A DNA stretch of 13,508 nt from SCQX01 sp035720945 (GTDB taxonomy: Bacteria; Pseudomonadota; Gammaproteobacteria; Burkholderiales; Burkholderiaceae_B): positions 1-13,508 of the forward strand of contig DASTNK010000114.1 of the NCBI GenBank assembly GCA_035720945.1, written 5' to 3'. Positions 1-7,442 of this stretch are shown piece after piece. Every line of letters starts with the position of its first letter. The stretch's first letter is position 1. Made by a program: the position numbers and the translations under genes. The notes under the pieces were generated by a model that ran no database searches, was not told the DNA's origin, and was given only the letters and a program-made list of their open reading frames with translations.

Positions 1-327
1 CAGGGGGTCAGCAATGACGCGCTCATGGTGCCGCAGCAGGCTGTGCAGCGCACGGCCGATGGTCTCAGCACGCTGATGCTCGTGAAAGATGGAAAGGTCT
101 CCCCGCAGGCGGTCGAACTGGGTTCGCAGGTGAACGGAAAATGGATTGTCACCAAGGGGCTCAACCCGGGCGACGAGGTCATTGTCGAGGGATTCCAGAA
201 GATCCGTCCCGGAGTGCCCGTGCAACCCTTGCCATGGAAGAATCCCACCGAAGCGTCCGCCGCCGGCGCCAAGCCCGCCGCCGCGCCAGCCGAGAAGGGT
301 GCTGGAACGCCCCCCAAGCAAGGCTGA
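1..327 (+). CDS. acrA: RND efflux periplasmic adaptor (AcrA/MexA type), C-terminal part only
   Basis: This is the 3' end of a gene that begins upstream of the window; the frame is open from base 1 to a TGA at 325-327, giving 108 residues. The sequence begins QGVSNDALMVPQQAVQR, which matches the end of the beta-barrel domain of AcrA/MexA adaptors. It is followed by the membrane-proximal domain (GKWIVTKGLNPGDEVIVEG, then KIRPGVPVQPLPW) and a disordered Ala/Pro/Lys tail of about 27 residues. In the family, the adaptor is a periplasmic lipoprotein that joins the inner-membrane RND pump to the outer-membrane channel. The lipoprotein signal and hairpin domain lie outside the window. The pump gene starts 65 nt downstream on the same strand, fitting the usual adaptor-pump-channel order. 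The internal ATG at 25 is not a real start, because homology extends upstream of it. Confidence 0.93.
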   Translation, partial: QGVSNDALMVPQQAVQRTADGLSTLMLVKDGKVSPQAVELGSQVNGKWIVTKGLNPGDEVIVEGFQKIRPGVPVQPLPWKNPTEASAAGAKPAAAPAEKGAGTPPKQG

Positions 328-338
328 CAAGGCTGTCC

Positions 339-362
339 CGGCTCCCGTCGACTCGGGAGCCG
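339..362 (+). other. GC-rich intercistronic hairpin between adaptor and pump genes
   Basis: A perfect 9-bp inverted repeat, CGGCTCCCG (339-347) and CGGGAGCCG (354-362), encloses a 6-nt loop in the 65-nt gap between the adaptor stop and the pump start. No run of T follows, so it is not a typical intrinsic terminator. Such a stem could stall 3' exonucleases, or partly attenuate transcription and set the adaptor:pump ratio. The structure is read directly from the sequence; any function is inference. Confidence 0.5.
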
Positions 363-392
363 ACGACTTCAATGCTTTAAAAGTGAGCGAAC

Positions 393-3300
393 ATGCCGCA
401 GTTTTTCATTGATAGGCCCATTTTCGCCTGGGTGGTTGCCCTGGGCATCGCGCTCGCGGGTCTGCTGTCGATACCGAACATGCCGGTGTCGCAATACCCC
501 GACGTTGCGCCACCAGCCATTCAGATCCAGGCTTCGTATCCGGGCGCTTCCGCCGAAGATGTGTCCACGTCGGTCGCCAGCGTCATCGAGAACCAGCTCA
601 ATGGCGCGAAAGGCCTGTTGTATTACGAATCAGTCAGCGACTCGAATGGTCAGGCTCAGATCACGGCCACGTTCAAGCCTGGTACGAACCCCGACCTGGC
701 ACAGGTGGATGTGCAGAACCGGATATCCAACGTCACATCCCAGTTACCCGAGGCCGTCATTCAACAAGGCCTGAAGGTCAGCCAGGTCAATACCGGGTTC
801 CTGATGGTGGTCACCCTGTCGTCCAAAGATGGCTCGCTCGACCAAACCGCGCTGGCCGACTATGTGACACGCAACATCCAGAACTCGGTGTCGCGCGTTC
901 CCGGTGTCGGGCAGTTCCAGCTGTTCGCCGCGCCGCGCGCCATGCGTATCTGGGTCGATCCCGACAAACTGGTGTCCTACAACCTCAGCATGGCCCAGGT
1001 GATGACGGCCATCCGCCAGCAGAACGTCTTGATATCCGGCGGTATTCTGGGTTCACCGCCCAATCCGGCCAGCCAGCGTGTGACCGCGCCCATTGTGGTC
1101 AATGGACAGTTGTCCTCGGTGAAGGACTTCGGCAACATCATCCTGCGCTCGAACGTGGATGGGTCCGCCGTGCACCTGTCCGACGTCGCCCGCATCGAGG
1201 TCGGCGCCGACAATTACCAGTTTGGTGCCCGCCTCAATGGCAAGCCCACGGCGGCGTTTGCCATTTCCCTGTCGCCCGGCGCGAACGCGTTGTCGACCGC
1301 GGAAGGTGTCAAACACGAGATGGAGCAGTTGTCCAAGTTCTTCCCCGACAACATCACTTGGGCCATCCCGTACAACACGGCGCCGTATGTGCAGATTTCC
1401 ATCGAACAGGTGGTGCATACGCTGCTCGAAGCCATGGTGCTGGTTTTCGTGGTGATGTTCCTGTTTCTGCAGAACGTGCGCTATACGCTGATTCCAGCGC
1501 TCGTCGTGCCCGTGGCCATGATGGGGGCTTTCACCGTTATGTACGCGCTGGGGTTCTCGGTCAACGTGCTCACCATGTTCGCCATGGTGCTGGCCATCGG
1601 GATTCTGGTCGATGATGCCATCGTGGTAGTCGAGAACGTTGAACGCATCATGGCCGAGGAAGGGCTGCCGCCCGCCGAGGCCACGAAAAAGGCCATGCCG
1701 CAGATCACAGGCGCCATCATCGGCATCACGCTGGTGCTGTCCACGGTGTTCCTGCCGTTGGCGTTCATGTCAGGGTCGGTGGGGATCATCTACCGGCAGT
1801 TCTCTGTGGCCATGGCGGTGTCCATCCTGTTCTCGGCGTTCCTGGCGCTATCGTTCACGCCCGCACTGTGCGCGACCCTTCTCAAACCCATCCCGAAGGG
1901 GCATCACGAAAGCAAAACAGGCTTCTTTGGGTGGTTCAATCGCGGGTTCGGCGCGACGACGCGCCATTACGAAAGCTGGGTTGGCCGCAGCCTGCATCGG
2001 GGCGGGCGCATGATGCTCGTCTACCTGGTGCTCATAATCGGTCTGGGCTGGATGTATCTGCGCCTTCCGTCGTCCTTCCTGCCCGAGGAAGACCAGGGCT
2101 ACCTGATCGCCAACATCGAACTGCCGGCCGGCGCGACAGCCAATCGCACGCTCGAGGTCATCAAGAAAGTCGAGGATTATTTCAAGAAAATCCCCGCTGT
2201 GAAGAACATGATCACCGTGCAAGGGTTCAGCTTCAATGGTAACGGTCTGAACTCCGCCATTGCGTTCGTGACCCTGAAGGATTTTTCCGAGCGCAAGAAG
2301 CCTGGCGAATCGGCGATGGCCATTGCTGGCGCGGCCATGCCCAAATTGCTGTTTGGTTTGCCGGATTCCATGGTCCTTTCCATCGTGCCTCCCGCTATTT
2401 CGTCGTTGGGAAACGCGTCGGGCTTCGATATGCGGCTGGAAGACCGGGGCGGGGTAGGGCATGCGGCGCTGGAAGCCGCGGCGGGGCAGTTATTGCAGAT
2501 GGCCTCCAAGGATCCAGTGCTGTCGCAGACACGCATCACCGGGCTTGGGCCCGGCCCGCAACTCAAGCTCACCATTGACCGCAAGAAGGCCGCGGCGCTT
2601 GGGGTGGATTTCTCCGAGGCGGCGCAACTCATCTCGTCCGCGATCGGCTCGGGTTATGTGAGCAAATTCACCAACATGGGCTGGGTGCAGAACGTCTGGG
2701 TGCAAGCCGACGAAGCCCATCGCATGAATCTCGGCGAGCTCATGAAACTCGAGGCGCTCAACGGCAAGGGCCAGATGGTGCCGTTGTCGGCGTTTGTCAC
2801 CGCCAAGTGGGAAAGGGCGCCGGTGCAGATCGTCCGTTACAACAGCTACGATTCCATCCGCCTGGGCGGGTCCGCCGCACCCGGGTATTCCACAGGGCAA
2901 GCCATGGACGAGATGCAAAAACTCGTGGCCAAACTGCCCGGCAGCTTCGGTTACGACTGGACCGGGCTGTCCTATCAGGAAAAGCAGGCCGGCAGTCAGA
3001 GTGGCATACTGCTCGGTCTGGCCATGCTGGTGGTGTTCATGGTTCTGGCCGCGTTGTATGAAAGCTGGGCGATTCCGTTGTCGGTCATGATGGCGGTGCC
3101 GTTGGGTATGCTGGGGGCCGTGGCGATGATCGCGGCCAAGGGCATGTCCAGCGATGTGTACTTCCAGGTCGGCATGGTCACCGTCATCGGCCTGGCCGCG
3201 AAGAATGCGATTCTGATCGTGGAGTTCGCCAAGGACAAGTACGCCATGGGCGAGGATATCTACGAATCGACGATCGAGGCGGCGCGGCTGCGCTTTCGTC

Positions 3301-3617
3301 CCATCCTGATGACGTCGTTCGCGTTCATTCTGGGCGTGGTGCCGCTGGTGATGGCCAATGGCGCGGGCGCGGCCAGTCAGAACGCGGTGGGGCTGGGCGT
3401 CATGGGGGGCATGCTTGCCGCCACGCCACTGGCTGTCTTATTCGTTCCAACTTTTTTCGTGGTGGTTCTGAGATTCTTCAAAACCAAGCCCAAACTACTT
3501 GGTGCTCATGCTGACGGGGCGGTCAAATCGTCAGGAGACGGACATCATCATCCAACCGCGTCGGAGACGTCGCCGCCAGGTGCCAGTGCATTGCCGACAG
3601 AAGGAGATCAATCATGA
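393..3617 (+). CDS. acrB: RND multidrug efflux pump, inner-membrane subunit (AcrB/MexB family)
   Basis: This 1074-residue protein is a proton-driven drug exporter of the HAE1 family (typical length about 1030-1050) and would act as a trimer in the inner membrane. It opens with MPQFFIDRPIFAWVVA, the standard first transmembrane helix of the family. The proton relay is intact: Asp407-Asp408 lie in GILVDDAIVVVENV, at the same numbers as in E. coli AcrB. Lys937 in GLAAKNAILIVEF corresponds to Lys940, and Arg967 and Thr974 in RLRFRPILMTS correspond to Arg971 and Thr978. The two large periplasmic loops fall at about residues 30-335 and 560-865. The last 40 or so residues form a hydrophilic tail containing HHH, slightly longer than usual. 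The ribosome site before ATG 393 is weak (AGTGAG). The stop overlaps the channel gene start by 4 nt. Substrates cannot be predicted. The closest named relatives are probably MexB, AxyB and AcrB. Confidence 0.96.
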   Translation: MPQFFIDRPIFAWVVALGIALAGLLSIPNMPVSQYPDVAPPAIQIQASYPGASAEDVSTSVASVIENQLNGAKGLLYYESVSDSNGQAQITATFKPGTNPDLAQVDVQNRISNVTSQLPEAVIQQGLKVSQVNTGFLMVVTLSSKDGSLDQTALADYVTRNIQNSVSRVPGVGQFQLFAAPRAMRIWVDPDKLVSYNLSMAQVMTAIRQQNVLISGGILGSPPNPASQRVTAPIVVNGQLSSVKDFGNIILRSNVDGSAVHLSDVARIEVGADNYQFGARLNGKPTAAFAISLSPGANALSTAEGVKHEMEQLSKFFPDNITWAIPYNTAPYVQISIEQVVHTLLEAMVLVFVVMFLFLQNVRYTLIPALVVPVAMMGAFTVMYALGFSVNVLTMFAMVLAIGILVDDAIVVVENVERIMAEEGLPPAEATKKAMPQITGAIIGITLVLSTVFLPLAFMSGSVGIIYRQFSVAMAVSILFSAFLALSFTPALCATLLKPIPKGHHESKTGFFGWFNRGFGATTRHYESWVGRSLHRGGRMMLVYLVLIIGLGWMYLRLPSSFLPEEDQGYLIANIELPAGATANRTLEVIKKVEDYFKKIPAVKNMITVQGFSFNGNGLNSAIAFVTLKDFSERKKPGESAMAIAGAAMPKLLFGLPDSMVLSIVPPAISSLGNASGFDMRLEDRGGVGHAALEAAAGQLLQMASKDPVLSQTRITGLGPGPQLKLTIDRKKAAALGVDFSEAAQLISSAIGSGYVSKFTNMGWVQNVWVQADEAHRMNLGELMKLEALNGKGQMVPLSAFVTAKWERAPVQIVRYNSYDSIRLGGSAAPGYSTGQAMDEMQKLVAKLPGSFGYDWTGLSYQEKQAGSQSGILLGLAMLVVFMVLAALYESWAIPLSVMMAVPLGMLGAVAMIAAKGMSSDVYFQVGMVTVIGLAAKNAILIVEFAKDKYAMGEDIYESTIEAARLRFRPILMTSFAFILGVVPLVMANGAGAASQNAVGLGVMGGMLAATPLAVLFVPTFFVVVLRFFKTKPKLLGAHADGAVKSSGDGHHHPTASETSPPGASALPTEGDQS

Positions 3618-5143
3618 GTCGGGGCGCGCTTAGAACGGCGTTTCCGCTAGCCGCCGTGGCGCTGGCGCTGTCGGGGTGCTCGTTCGCGCCCAAATATCAG
3701 CGCCCGGTGGCGCCCGTTCCGGATCAGTATCCGGCGTATTCCGGGCTACCGTCGGGTCACAGCACGGCCGGGGTCAAGGCTTCGAACGTACAGCTTGCCG
3801 CCGATCTCGGGTGGCAGGAGTTCTTCCGCGACCCGGAACTCAAGAAGCTCATCGGTATCGCGCTGGCCAACAACCGCGACATGCGGGTCGCTGTCGATCG
3901 GGTGGAGGTGGCGCGCGCGCAGTACGGCATCACCCAAAGCGACCGTTGGCCCACCATTGGCCTGGGGGCGCAGGGTTCCATTGTGGGCAGTCCGCAGTCC
4001 ATCCGCGCCCCCAATACCAATTCGGTATCGCGCGTTTATCAGGCCGGCATAGGCATGACGGCGTTCGAGCTGGATTTTTTCGGTCGCTTGAAGAACCTCA
4101 GCGAAGCCGCTTACGAGCAGTATCTGGCAACCGACCAGGCACGTCGAAGCGTGCACATCAATCTGGTTTCGCAGGTGGCTGAGGCCTACTTCCGTCTGCG
4201 CGCGGCCCAGGAACAATACAAACTGGTGCGCAAGACCCTGGGGTCCTATCAACAGTCCTACAACCTGGTCAAGTCGCGCTACGACGCCGGCGTGGCCAGC
4301 GCTCTGGATCTGAATCAGGCCGAGAGCCAGCTCAATTCGGCCCAGGCCGATCTGCAAAGCACCATGCGCGGCCAGGAACAGGCTCGCAACGCGTTGCTGT
4401 TGTTGCTGGGCACGCGGGCAATTCCCGATCTTTCCCATGCGGCGCCGTTCGATCGTGACCAATTGGTCAGCGCGGTGCCGGTGGGCTTGCCGTCGCAGCT
4501 ACTCGAGCGGCGCCCCGACATTGCCGGGGCCGAAGACCAGCTGCGGGCGGCCAACGCCAACATCGGGGCGGCGCGCGCGGCGTTCTTCCCGAATATTTCC
4601 ATCACCGGTCTGCTAGGTTTCGCCAGTAGCCAGCTGGGCGGCCTGTTCGGTTCTCAAAACCACTATTGGTCGCTGTCGCCGTCCGTCCAGATTCCATTTC
4701 TGTCGGGGTCTGTCATCAACAATCTCGCGCTGGCCAAGGCCAACAAAAAGATTGCCGTGGCGCAATACGAAAAATCGGTTCAGACGGCATTCCGCGAAGT
4801 GGCGGATGCGCTGGCGGGCGAGGCCACGTACTCGCGTCAGCTTGATGCGTTGCGTGCCTTGCAGAAAACATCGTTCGCCACTCTGGACCTTGCCAGGCTA
4901 CGCTACAACACAGGCGTGGACAGTTTCCTGCAGGTGCAGACCGCCGAGGTCAATCTGTATACGGTGCAAAACAATCTGCTCCAGGTCGGTCTGAATTCCT
5001 TGCTCAACCGTGTGGATCTATACGCGGCCCTGGGTGGGGGATGGCTGAAGGACACGACCGCCGCCGCGGCCAACACAGCCGGCGGACGGGCGATCGCGGC
5101 TGACGCGGCCAAGCAGAACACGGCCGGGAGCAAGCATGATTGA
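3614..5143 (+). CDS. oprM: Outer-membrane efflux channel lipoprotein (OprM/NodT family)
   Basis: This 509-residue protein is the outer-membrane exit duct of the tripartite pump; family members form trimers with a beta-barrel and a long periplasmic alpha-barrel. A lipoprotein signal is visible: after MSRGALRTAF comes a hydrophobic stretch and the lipobox LSGC, with the acylated cysteine at residue 22, followed by SFAPKYQRP as in OprM-like proteins. Two outer-membrane efflux repeats follow, at about residues 75-260 and 290-470. The second opens with the conserved RRPDIAGAEDQLRAANANIG, where Arg300-Pro301-Asp302 mark the repeat. The C-terminal tail is Ala-rich. A strong AAGGAG (3601-3606) precedes ATG 3614, which overlaps the pump stop in an ATGA, implying translational coupling. 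The end overlaps pdxJ by 8 nt. Confidence 0.95.
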   Translation: MSRGALRTAFPLAAVALALSGCSFAPKYQRPVAPVPDQYPAYSGLPSGHSTAGVKASNVQLAADLGWQEFFRDPELKKLIGIALANNRDMRVAVDRVEVARAQYGITQSDRWPTIGLGAQGSIVGSPQSIRAPNTNSVSRVYQAGIGMTAFELDFFGRLKNLSEAAYEQYLATDQARRSVHINLVSQVAEAYFRLRAAQEQYKLVRKTLGSYQQSYNLVKSRYDAGVASALDLNQAESQLNSAQADLQSTMRGQEQARNALLLLLGTRAIPDLSHAAPFDRDQLVSAVPVGLPSQLLERRPDIAGAEDQLRAANANIGAARAAFFPNISITGLLGFASSQLGGLFGSQNHYWSLSPSVQIPFLSGSVINNLALAKANKKIAVAQYEKSVQTAFREVADALAGEATYSRQLDALRALQKTSFATLDLARLRYNTGVDSFLQVQTAEVNLYTVQNNLLQVGLNSLLNRVDLYAALGGGWLKDTTAAAANTAGGRAIAADAAKQNTAGSKHD

Positions 5144-5858
5144 ACTGGGTGTGAACATCGATCACGTCGCGACGCTGCGCCAGCAGCGTCTCACGGTCTA
5201 TCCAGATCCCGTGCGCGCGGCATTGTGCGCCGAGGATGCCGGTGCGGATTTGATCACCTTGCATTTGCGGGAGGATCGCCGCCACATCCAGGACGCGGAC
5301 GTGATCGCGGTCCGGGCGGCGTTGCGTACCCGCATGAATCTGGAGTGCGCGATCACGCCGGAAATGCTTGACATCGCATGCCGTGTGAAGCCGGACGACG
5401 TCTGCCTGGTGCCCGAGAAACGCCAGGAACTGACAACCGAGGGCGGGTTGGATGTCGTGGGCCGGTACGCCGCCGTCGAGCGGGCCGTGGCCAGGCTGCG
5501 TGAGGCGGGTGTCCGCGTGTCGCTGTTCATCGATCCCGACCCTGCGCAGATCGCGGCGGCGGCCCGCGCGGGCGCCACGGTCATCGAACTGCACACCGGC
5601 GCGTTCGCGGACGCTGGCAATGCCGAGGCCGCCCGACATGAACTGGAACGAGTACGCGCCGGGATCGCGCAAGGTATCGGTCTGGGCCTGCGTGTGAACG
5701 CGGGGCATGGCCTGCATTACGACAATGTATTGGCGGTGGCCGCGCTGCCCGGGGTGTCGGAGCTGAACATCGGTCACGCGATCATCGCCCGCGCCGTCTT
5801 CGACGGCCTGGACAGGGCCGTGCGTGACATGAAAGCTTTGCTGGTGTCGGTCGGCTGA
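5136..5858 (+). CDS. pdxJ: Pyridoxine 5'-phosphate synthase PdxJ
   Basis: PdxJ is the cytoplasmic enzyme that condenses 1-deoxyxylulose 5-phosphate with 3-amino-1-hydroxyacetone 1-phosphate to give pyridoxine 5'-phosphate in the DXP-dependent vitamin B6 pathway. At 240 residues it has the normal family length. The N-terminal strand MIELGVNIDHVATLRQ contains the Asn7/Asp9/His10 phosphate- and metal-site residues. Family active-site residues are present as His43 and Arg45 with His50 (LHLREDRRHI), Glu70 (NLECAIT) and His191-Gly192 (VNAGHGLHYDNV). The barrel therefore looks complete and active. ATG 5136 has a GGGAG five bases upstream and lies inside the last codons of the efflux channel gene, so pdxJ is likely co-transcribed and coupled with the pump. 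In many betaproteobacteria pdxJ sits with recO and acpS, neither of which is seen next to it here. Confidence 0.96.
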   Translation: MIELGVNIDHVATLRQQRLTVYPDPVRAALCAEDAGADLITLHLREDRRHIQDADVIAVRAALRTRMNLECAITPEMLDIACRVKPDDVCLVPEKRQELTTEGGLDVVGRYAAVERAVARLREAGVRVSLFIDPDPAQIAAAARAGATVIELHTGAFADAGNAEAARHELERVRAGIAQGIGLGLRVNAGHGLHYDNVLAVAALPGVSELNIGHAIIARAVFDGLDRAVRDMKALLVSVG

Positions 5859-5861
5859 GCA

Positions 5862-5912
5862 TTCGTCGCCTGGCTCCCGCGTCCCGGGCGACGAACTTCC
5901 CGAAGCCTTTTT
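5862..5912 (+). terminator. Terminator-like hairpin after pdxJ
   Basis: A perfect 9-bp inverted repeat, TTCGTCGCC (5862-5870) and GGCGACGAA (5887-5895), has a 16-nt loop and begins 3 nt after the pdxJ stop. A run of five T follows at 5908-5912, 12 nt past the stem. The gap between stem and T-run is longer than in a classical intrinsic terminator, so termination may be partial. A small CTTC/GAAG pairing (5896-5905) partly bridges the gap. It would mark the end of the efflux-pdxJ operon just ahead of the nitroreductase gene. Confidence 0.45.
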
Positions 5913-5928
5913 GATTGGAAACCGTTGT

Positions 5929-6510
5929 ATGTCAGATAATCCCATCCAGTCGCTGCTTTCGCGCCAGTCGGTGAAGTTCGTCCGGGCTCCCGGCCCCACC
6001 GAAGAACATCTGTCGTTGATTTTGCAGGCAGCTATGCGCGCGCCGGATCACGGCAAGCTGCGGCCGTGGCGTTTCGCCTTGGTCCGCGAGAATGCCGTGG
6101 GCCGTTTCGCCGATCTGGCCATCGCCCTCATCAATGCTTCCGATTGGCCGATGCCGCCCGAGAAAGAGGCGTCGACCCGGCGTTGGCTCTCACAGGTTCC
6201 TCTGCTGATCGCGATCGCTTGTCGAATGGATACCACCAACCAGCGCATTCCCGAGCACGAGCGCATGCTGGCGACCGGCGCCGCCGTCACCAACATGCTG
6301 AGCGCCGCGCATATGCTGGGCTATGGCGCCTACTGGAGCACTGGCCTGGGTACCTACAATGACGAGGTCGCGGCGGCCCTGGGTTTCGACGCGCTGGATT
6401 ACCGCTTCATGGGGTATTTGGCTGTCGGCACGCCCATTGATCCGCCGCCCCGGACAGAGCGTCCCGATTGGTCGGAGTTCGTGACGGATTGGTCAGGGCC
6501 TGTGGCGTGA
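5929..6510 (+). CDS. ydjA: YdjA-type nitroreductase family protein (FMN-dependent)
   Basis: The 193-residue product resembles the short, single-domain nitroreductases of the YdjA group (E. coli YdjA is about 183 residues). These are cytoplasmic FMN flavoproteins that reduce nitro compounds or quinone-like acceptors with NAD(P)H; the natural substrate is generally unknown. Visible marks are the N-terminal FMN phosphate motif SRQSVK (Arg12, Ser14), the block RAPDHGKLRPWRF (residues 37-49), and GYGAYWSTG followed by YRFMGYLAVGTP near the end, typical of the flavin and dimer region. I chose ATG 5929, which has GGAA about 8 nt upstream and gives the family N-terminus. The frame also opens at a TTG at 5911, but that would overlap the T-run of the putative terminator. 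The gene is convergent with the SCO gene downstream. Confidence 0.88.
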   Translation: MSDNPIQSLLSRQSVKFVRAPGPTEEHLSLILQAAMRAPDHGKLRPWRFALVRENAVGRFADLAIALINASDWPMPPEKEASTRRWLSQVPLLIAIACRMDTTNQRIPEHERMLATGAAVTNMLSAAHMLGYGAYWSTGLGTYNDEVAAALGFDALDYRFMGYLAVGTPIDPPPRTERPDWSEFVTDWSGPVA

Positions 6511-6525
6511 AGGGTGGCGATCGCT

Positions 6526-6560
6526 CGGTCTCAACGACCGTGCGTGATGAATGGCTTCAT
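6526..6560. terminator. Small hairpins between convergent genes
   Basis: The 69-nt gap between the nitroreductase stop and the SCO stop holds two short perfect inverted repeats: CGGTC-TCAAC-GACCG (6526-6540) and ATGAA-TGGC-TTCAT (6547-6560). Neither is followed by a clear T-run on either strand. They lie where a bidirectional terminator would be expected, but the stems are only 5 bp, so this is a weak call based mainly on position. Confidence 0.25.
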
Positions 6561-6579
6561 GTGACAGCCTGACCGCATG

Positions 6580-7197
6580 TCAATTCTTGGCGGGATGCTC
6601 GATGATCCGCTTGATGCCTTGGGTCAAGATGGCGATCGATTCGGTGCCGGAGGCCAGCAGACGGGCATGGCCGCGCTGATCGAAGATGTAGACTCCCCGG
6701 CTGTGTGACACCGCATAATCGTTTTTGTCGGTGGTGGTCGGTTTTTCGATCTGGTAGGCGACCCGGTAGCGTCGGGCGATGTCGGCGATTTGTTCCTCGG
6801 TGCCTGTCAGCCCGATCGCGTCTTTGTAGAAAATGTCCACGTAGGCCTGCAGTTTGTCAGGGGTATCGCGGTGCGGGTCGACACTGACGAACACGATGCG
6901 GGCGTCGACCGCCTCGGATCCCAGATTCTTCATGACTTGAGCCAATTGCGCCATGGTCGTTGGGCAGACATCCGGGCAATTGGAGTAGCCAAAGTACAAC
7001 AGCACCACTTTTCCCTTGAATGCGTTCTGGGTGACGACTTTGCCGCCAGCGCCCTCCAGCGTGAATCGCAAGTCGGGCAGAAAGCCGCGTATGTCATGCA
7101 TGGTTGACGCGGGGCCCTTCGCAGCGGGCGCGGCATGGGCCATGGCGGCAAGCCCGAGTGACACGGCGAGAAGTAGCGAAGAAAGCATGCTGCGCAT
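6580..7197 (-). CDS. SCO1/SenC family copper chaperone
   Basis: This 205-residue protein has a thioredoxin-like fold and belongs to the SCO family, which delivers copper to the CuA site of cytochrome c oxidase or acts as a periplasmic thiol-disulfide reductase. Residues 1-23 form a cleavable-looking signal peptide (hydrophobic core LLLAVSLGLAAMA, likely cleavage near AHA-A), placing the protein in the periplasm. The copper-binding CxxxC is Cys74 and Cys78 in YSNCPDVCPTT, and the third ligand is His165 in AVSHSRGVYIFD. The family block FVSVDPHRDTPDKL lies at residues 103-116. All three copper ligands are present, so the protein looks functional. No cox genes adjoin it within the window. ATG 7197 has only a weak ribosome site, and an in-frame ATG at 7188 is a possible alternative that would shorten the signal peptide. 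Confidence 0.94.
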   Translation of the reverse strand: MRSMLSSLLLAVSLGLAAMAHAAPAAKGPASTMHDIRGFLPDLRFTLEGAGGKVVTQNAFKGKVVLLYFGYSNCPDVCPTTMAQLAQVMKNLGSEAVDARIVFVSVDPHRDTPDKLQAYVDIFYKDAIGLTGTEEQIADIARRYRVAYQIEKPTTTDKNDYAVSHSRGVYIFDQRGHARLLASGTESIAILTQGIKRIIEHPAKN

Positions 7198-7257
7198 GAT
7201 GAACGTCCGGAAAATGCTTGGTGAAAATTGTCGATGTGCTGTTTAGCTGGCTCGTTC

Positions 7258-7274
7258 GTGTGTTAAGAACACAC
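7258..7274. promoter_or_regulatory. Operator-like 7-3-7 inverted repeat upstream of the SCO gene
   Basis: GTGTGTT-AAG-AACACAC is a perfect 7-bp inverted repeat with a 3-nt centre, located 61-77 nt upstream of the SCO start. On the minus strand it contains TTAACA, a 5/6 match to a -35 box, but the matching -10 candidate (TAAACA, 7240-7245) is poor and its spacing is only 15 nt. Size and symmetry suit a dimeric repressor or activator site, but no specific regulator can be named. Its last four bases overlap the edge of the neighbouring large palindrome, so part of the symmetry could be coincidental. Confidence 0.35.
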
Positions 7275-7442
7275 TAGTATCCTGTTTGATTAATTGGGCT
7301 GCTTATCTTCGGCGCCTGGACTGGCCATGCAGCGTTGCAAATCCTCGCGATAGCCACTGCTATCGCTGCGGTTTGCGCCTTGCCTGGCAAGCCCATGCAT
7401 CCGAATATAAGTGTACGAACCAATCAAACAGGGCACTAGTGT
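7271..7442. repeat. 172-bp imperfect palindrome with CTAG-bearing inverted ends (MITE-like)
   Basis: The segment is symmetric about position 7356.5. The outer 20 bp (7271-7290) match the reverse complement of 7423-7442 at 18 of 20 positions, beginning ACACTAGT and containing CCTGTTTGAT. Further paired blocks follow, such as CTTAT-TTCGG on the left (7302-7312). The centre is a perfect GCGATAGC/GCTATCGC stem (7347-7354, 7359-7366) with a 4-nt loop. Between them the match is partial, with a small compensating shift, so the transcript could fold as one long interrupted hairpin. It has no coding potential I believe. Long-palindrome design and well-conserved ends suit a non-autonomous mobile element or its relic. 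CTAG at both ends could be a target duplication or part of the inverted repeat; because CTAG is its own complement, the sequence cannot decide. The right end supplies the last residue and stop codon of the peptidase gene. Confidence 0.6.

Noticed and set aside
5004..5999. A 331-codon minus-strand frame opposite pdxJ
   Set aside because: It is antisense to pdxJ and the ends of its neighbours, its composition looks like a mirrored high-GC frame, and no domain is recognisable.
7271..7442. Reading the palindrome as an ordinary intrinsic terminator for prlC
   Set aside because: It is far longer than a terminator, has many interior mismatches and is not followed by a T-run. Its strongest conservation is at the ends, as in mobile elements, although it may still affect transcript ends.
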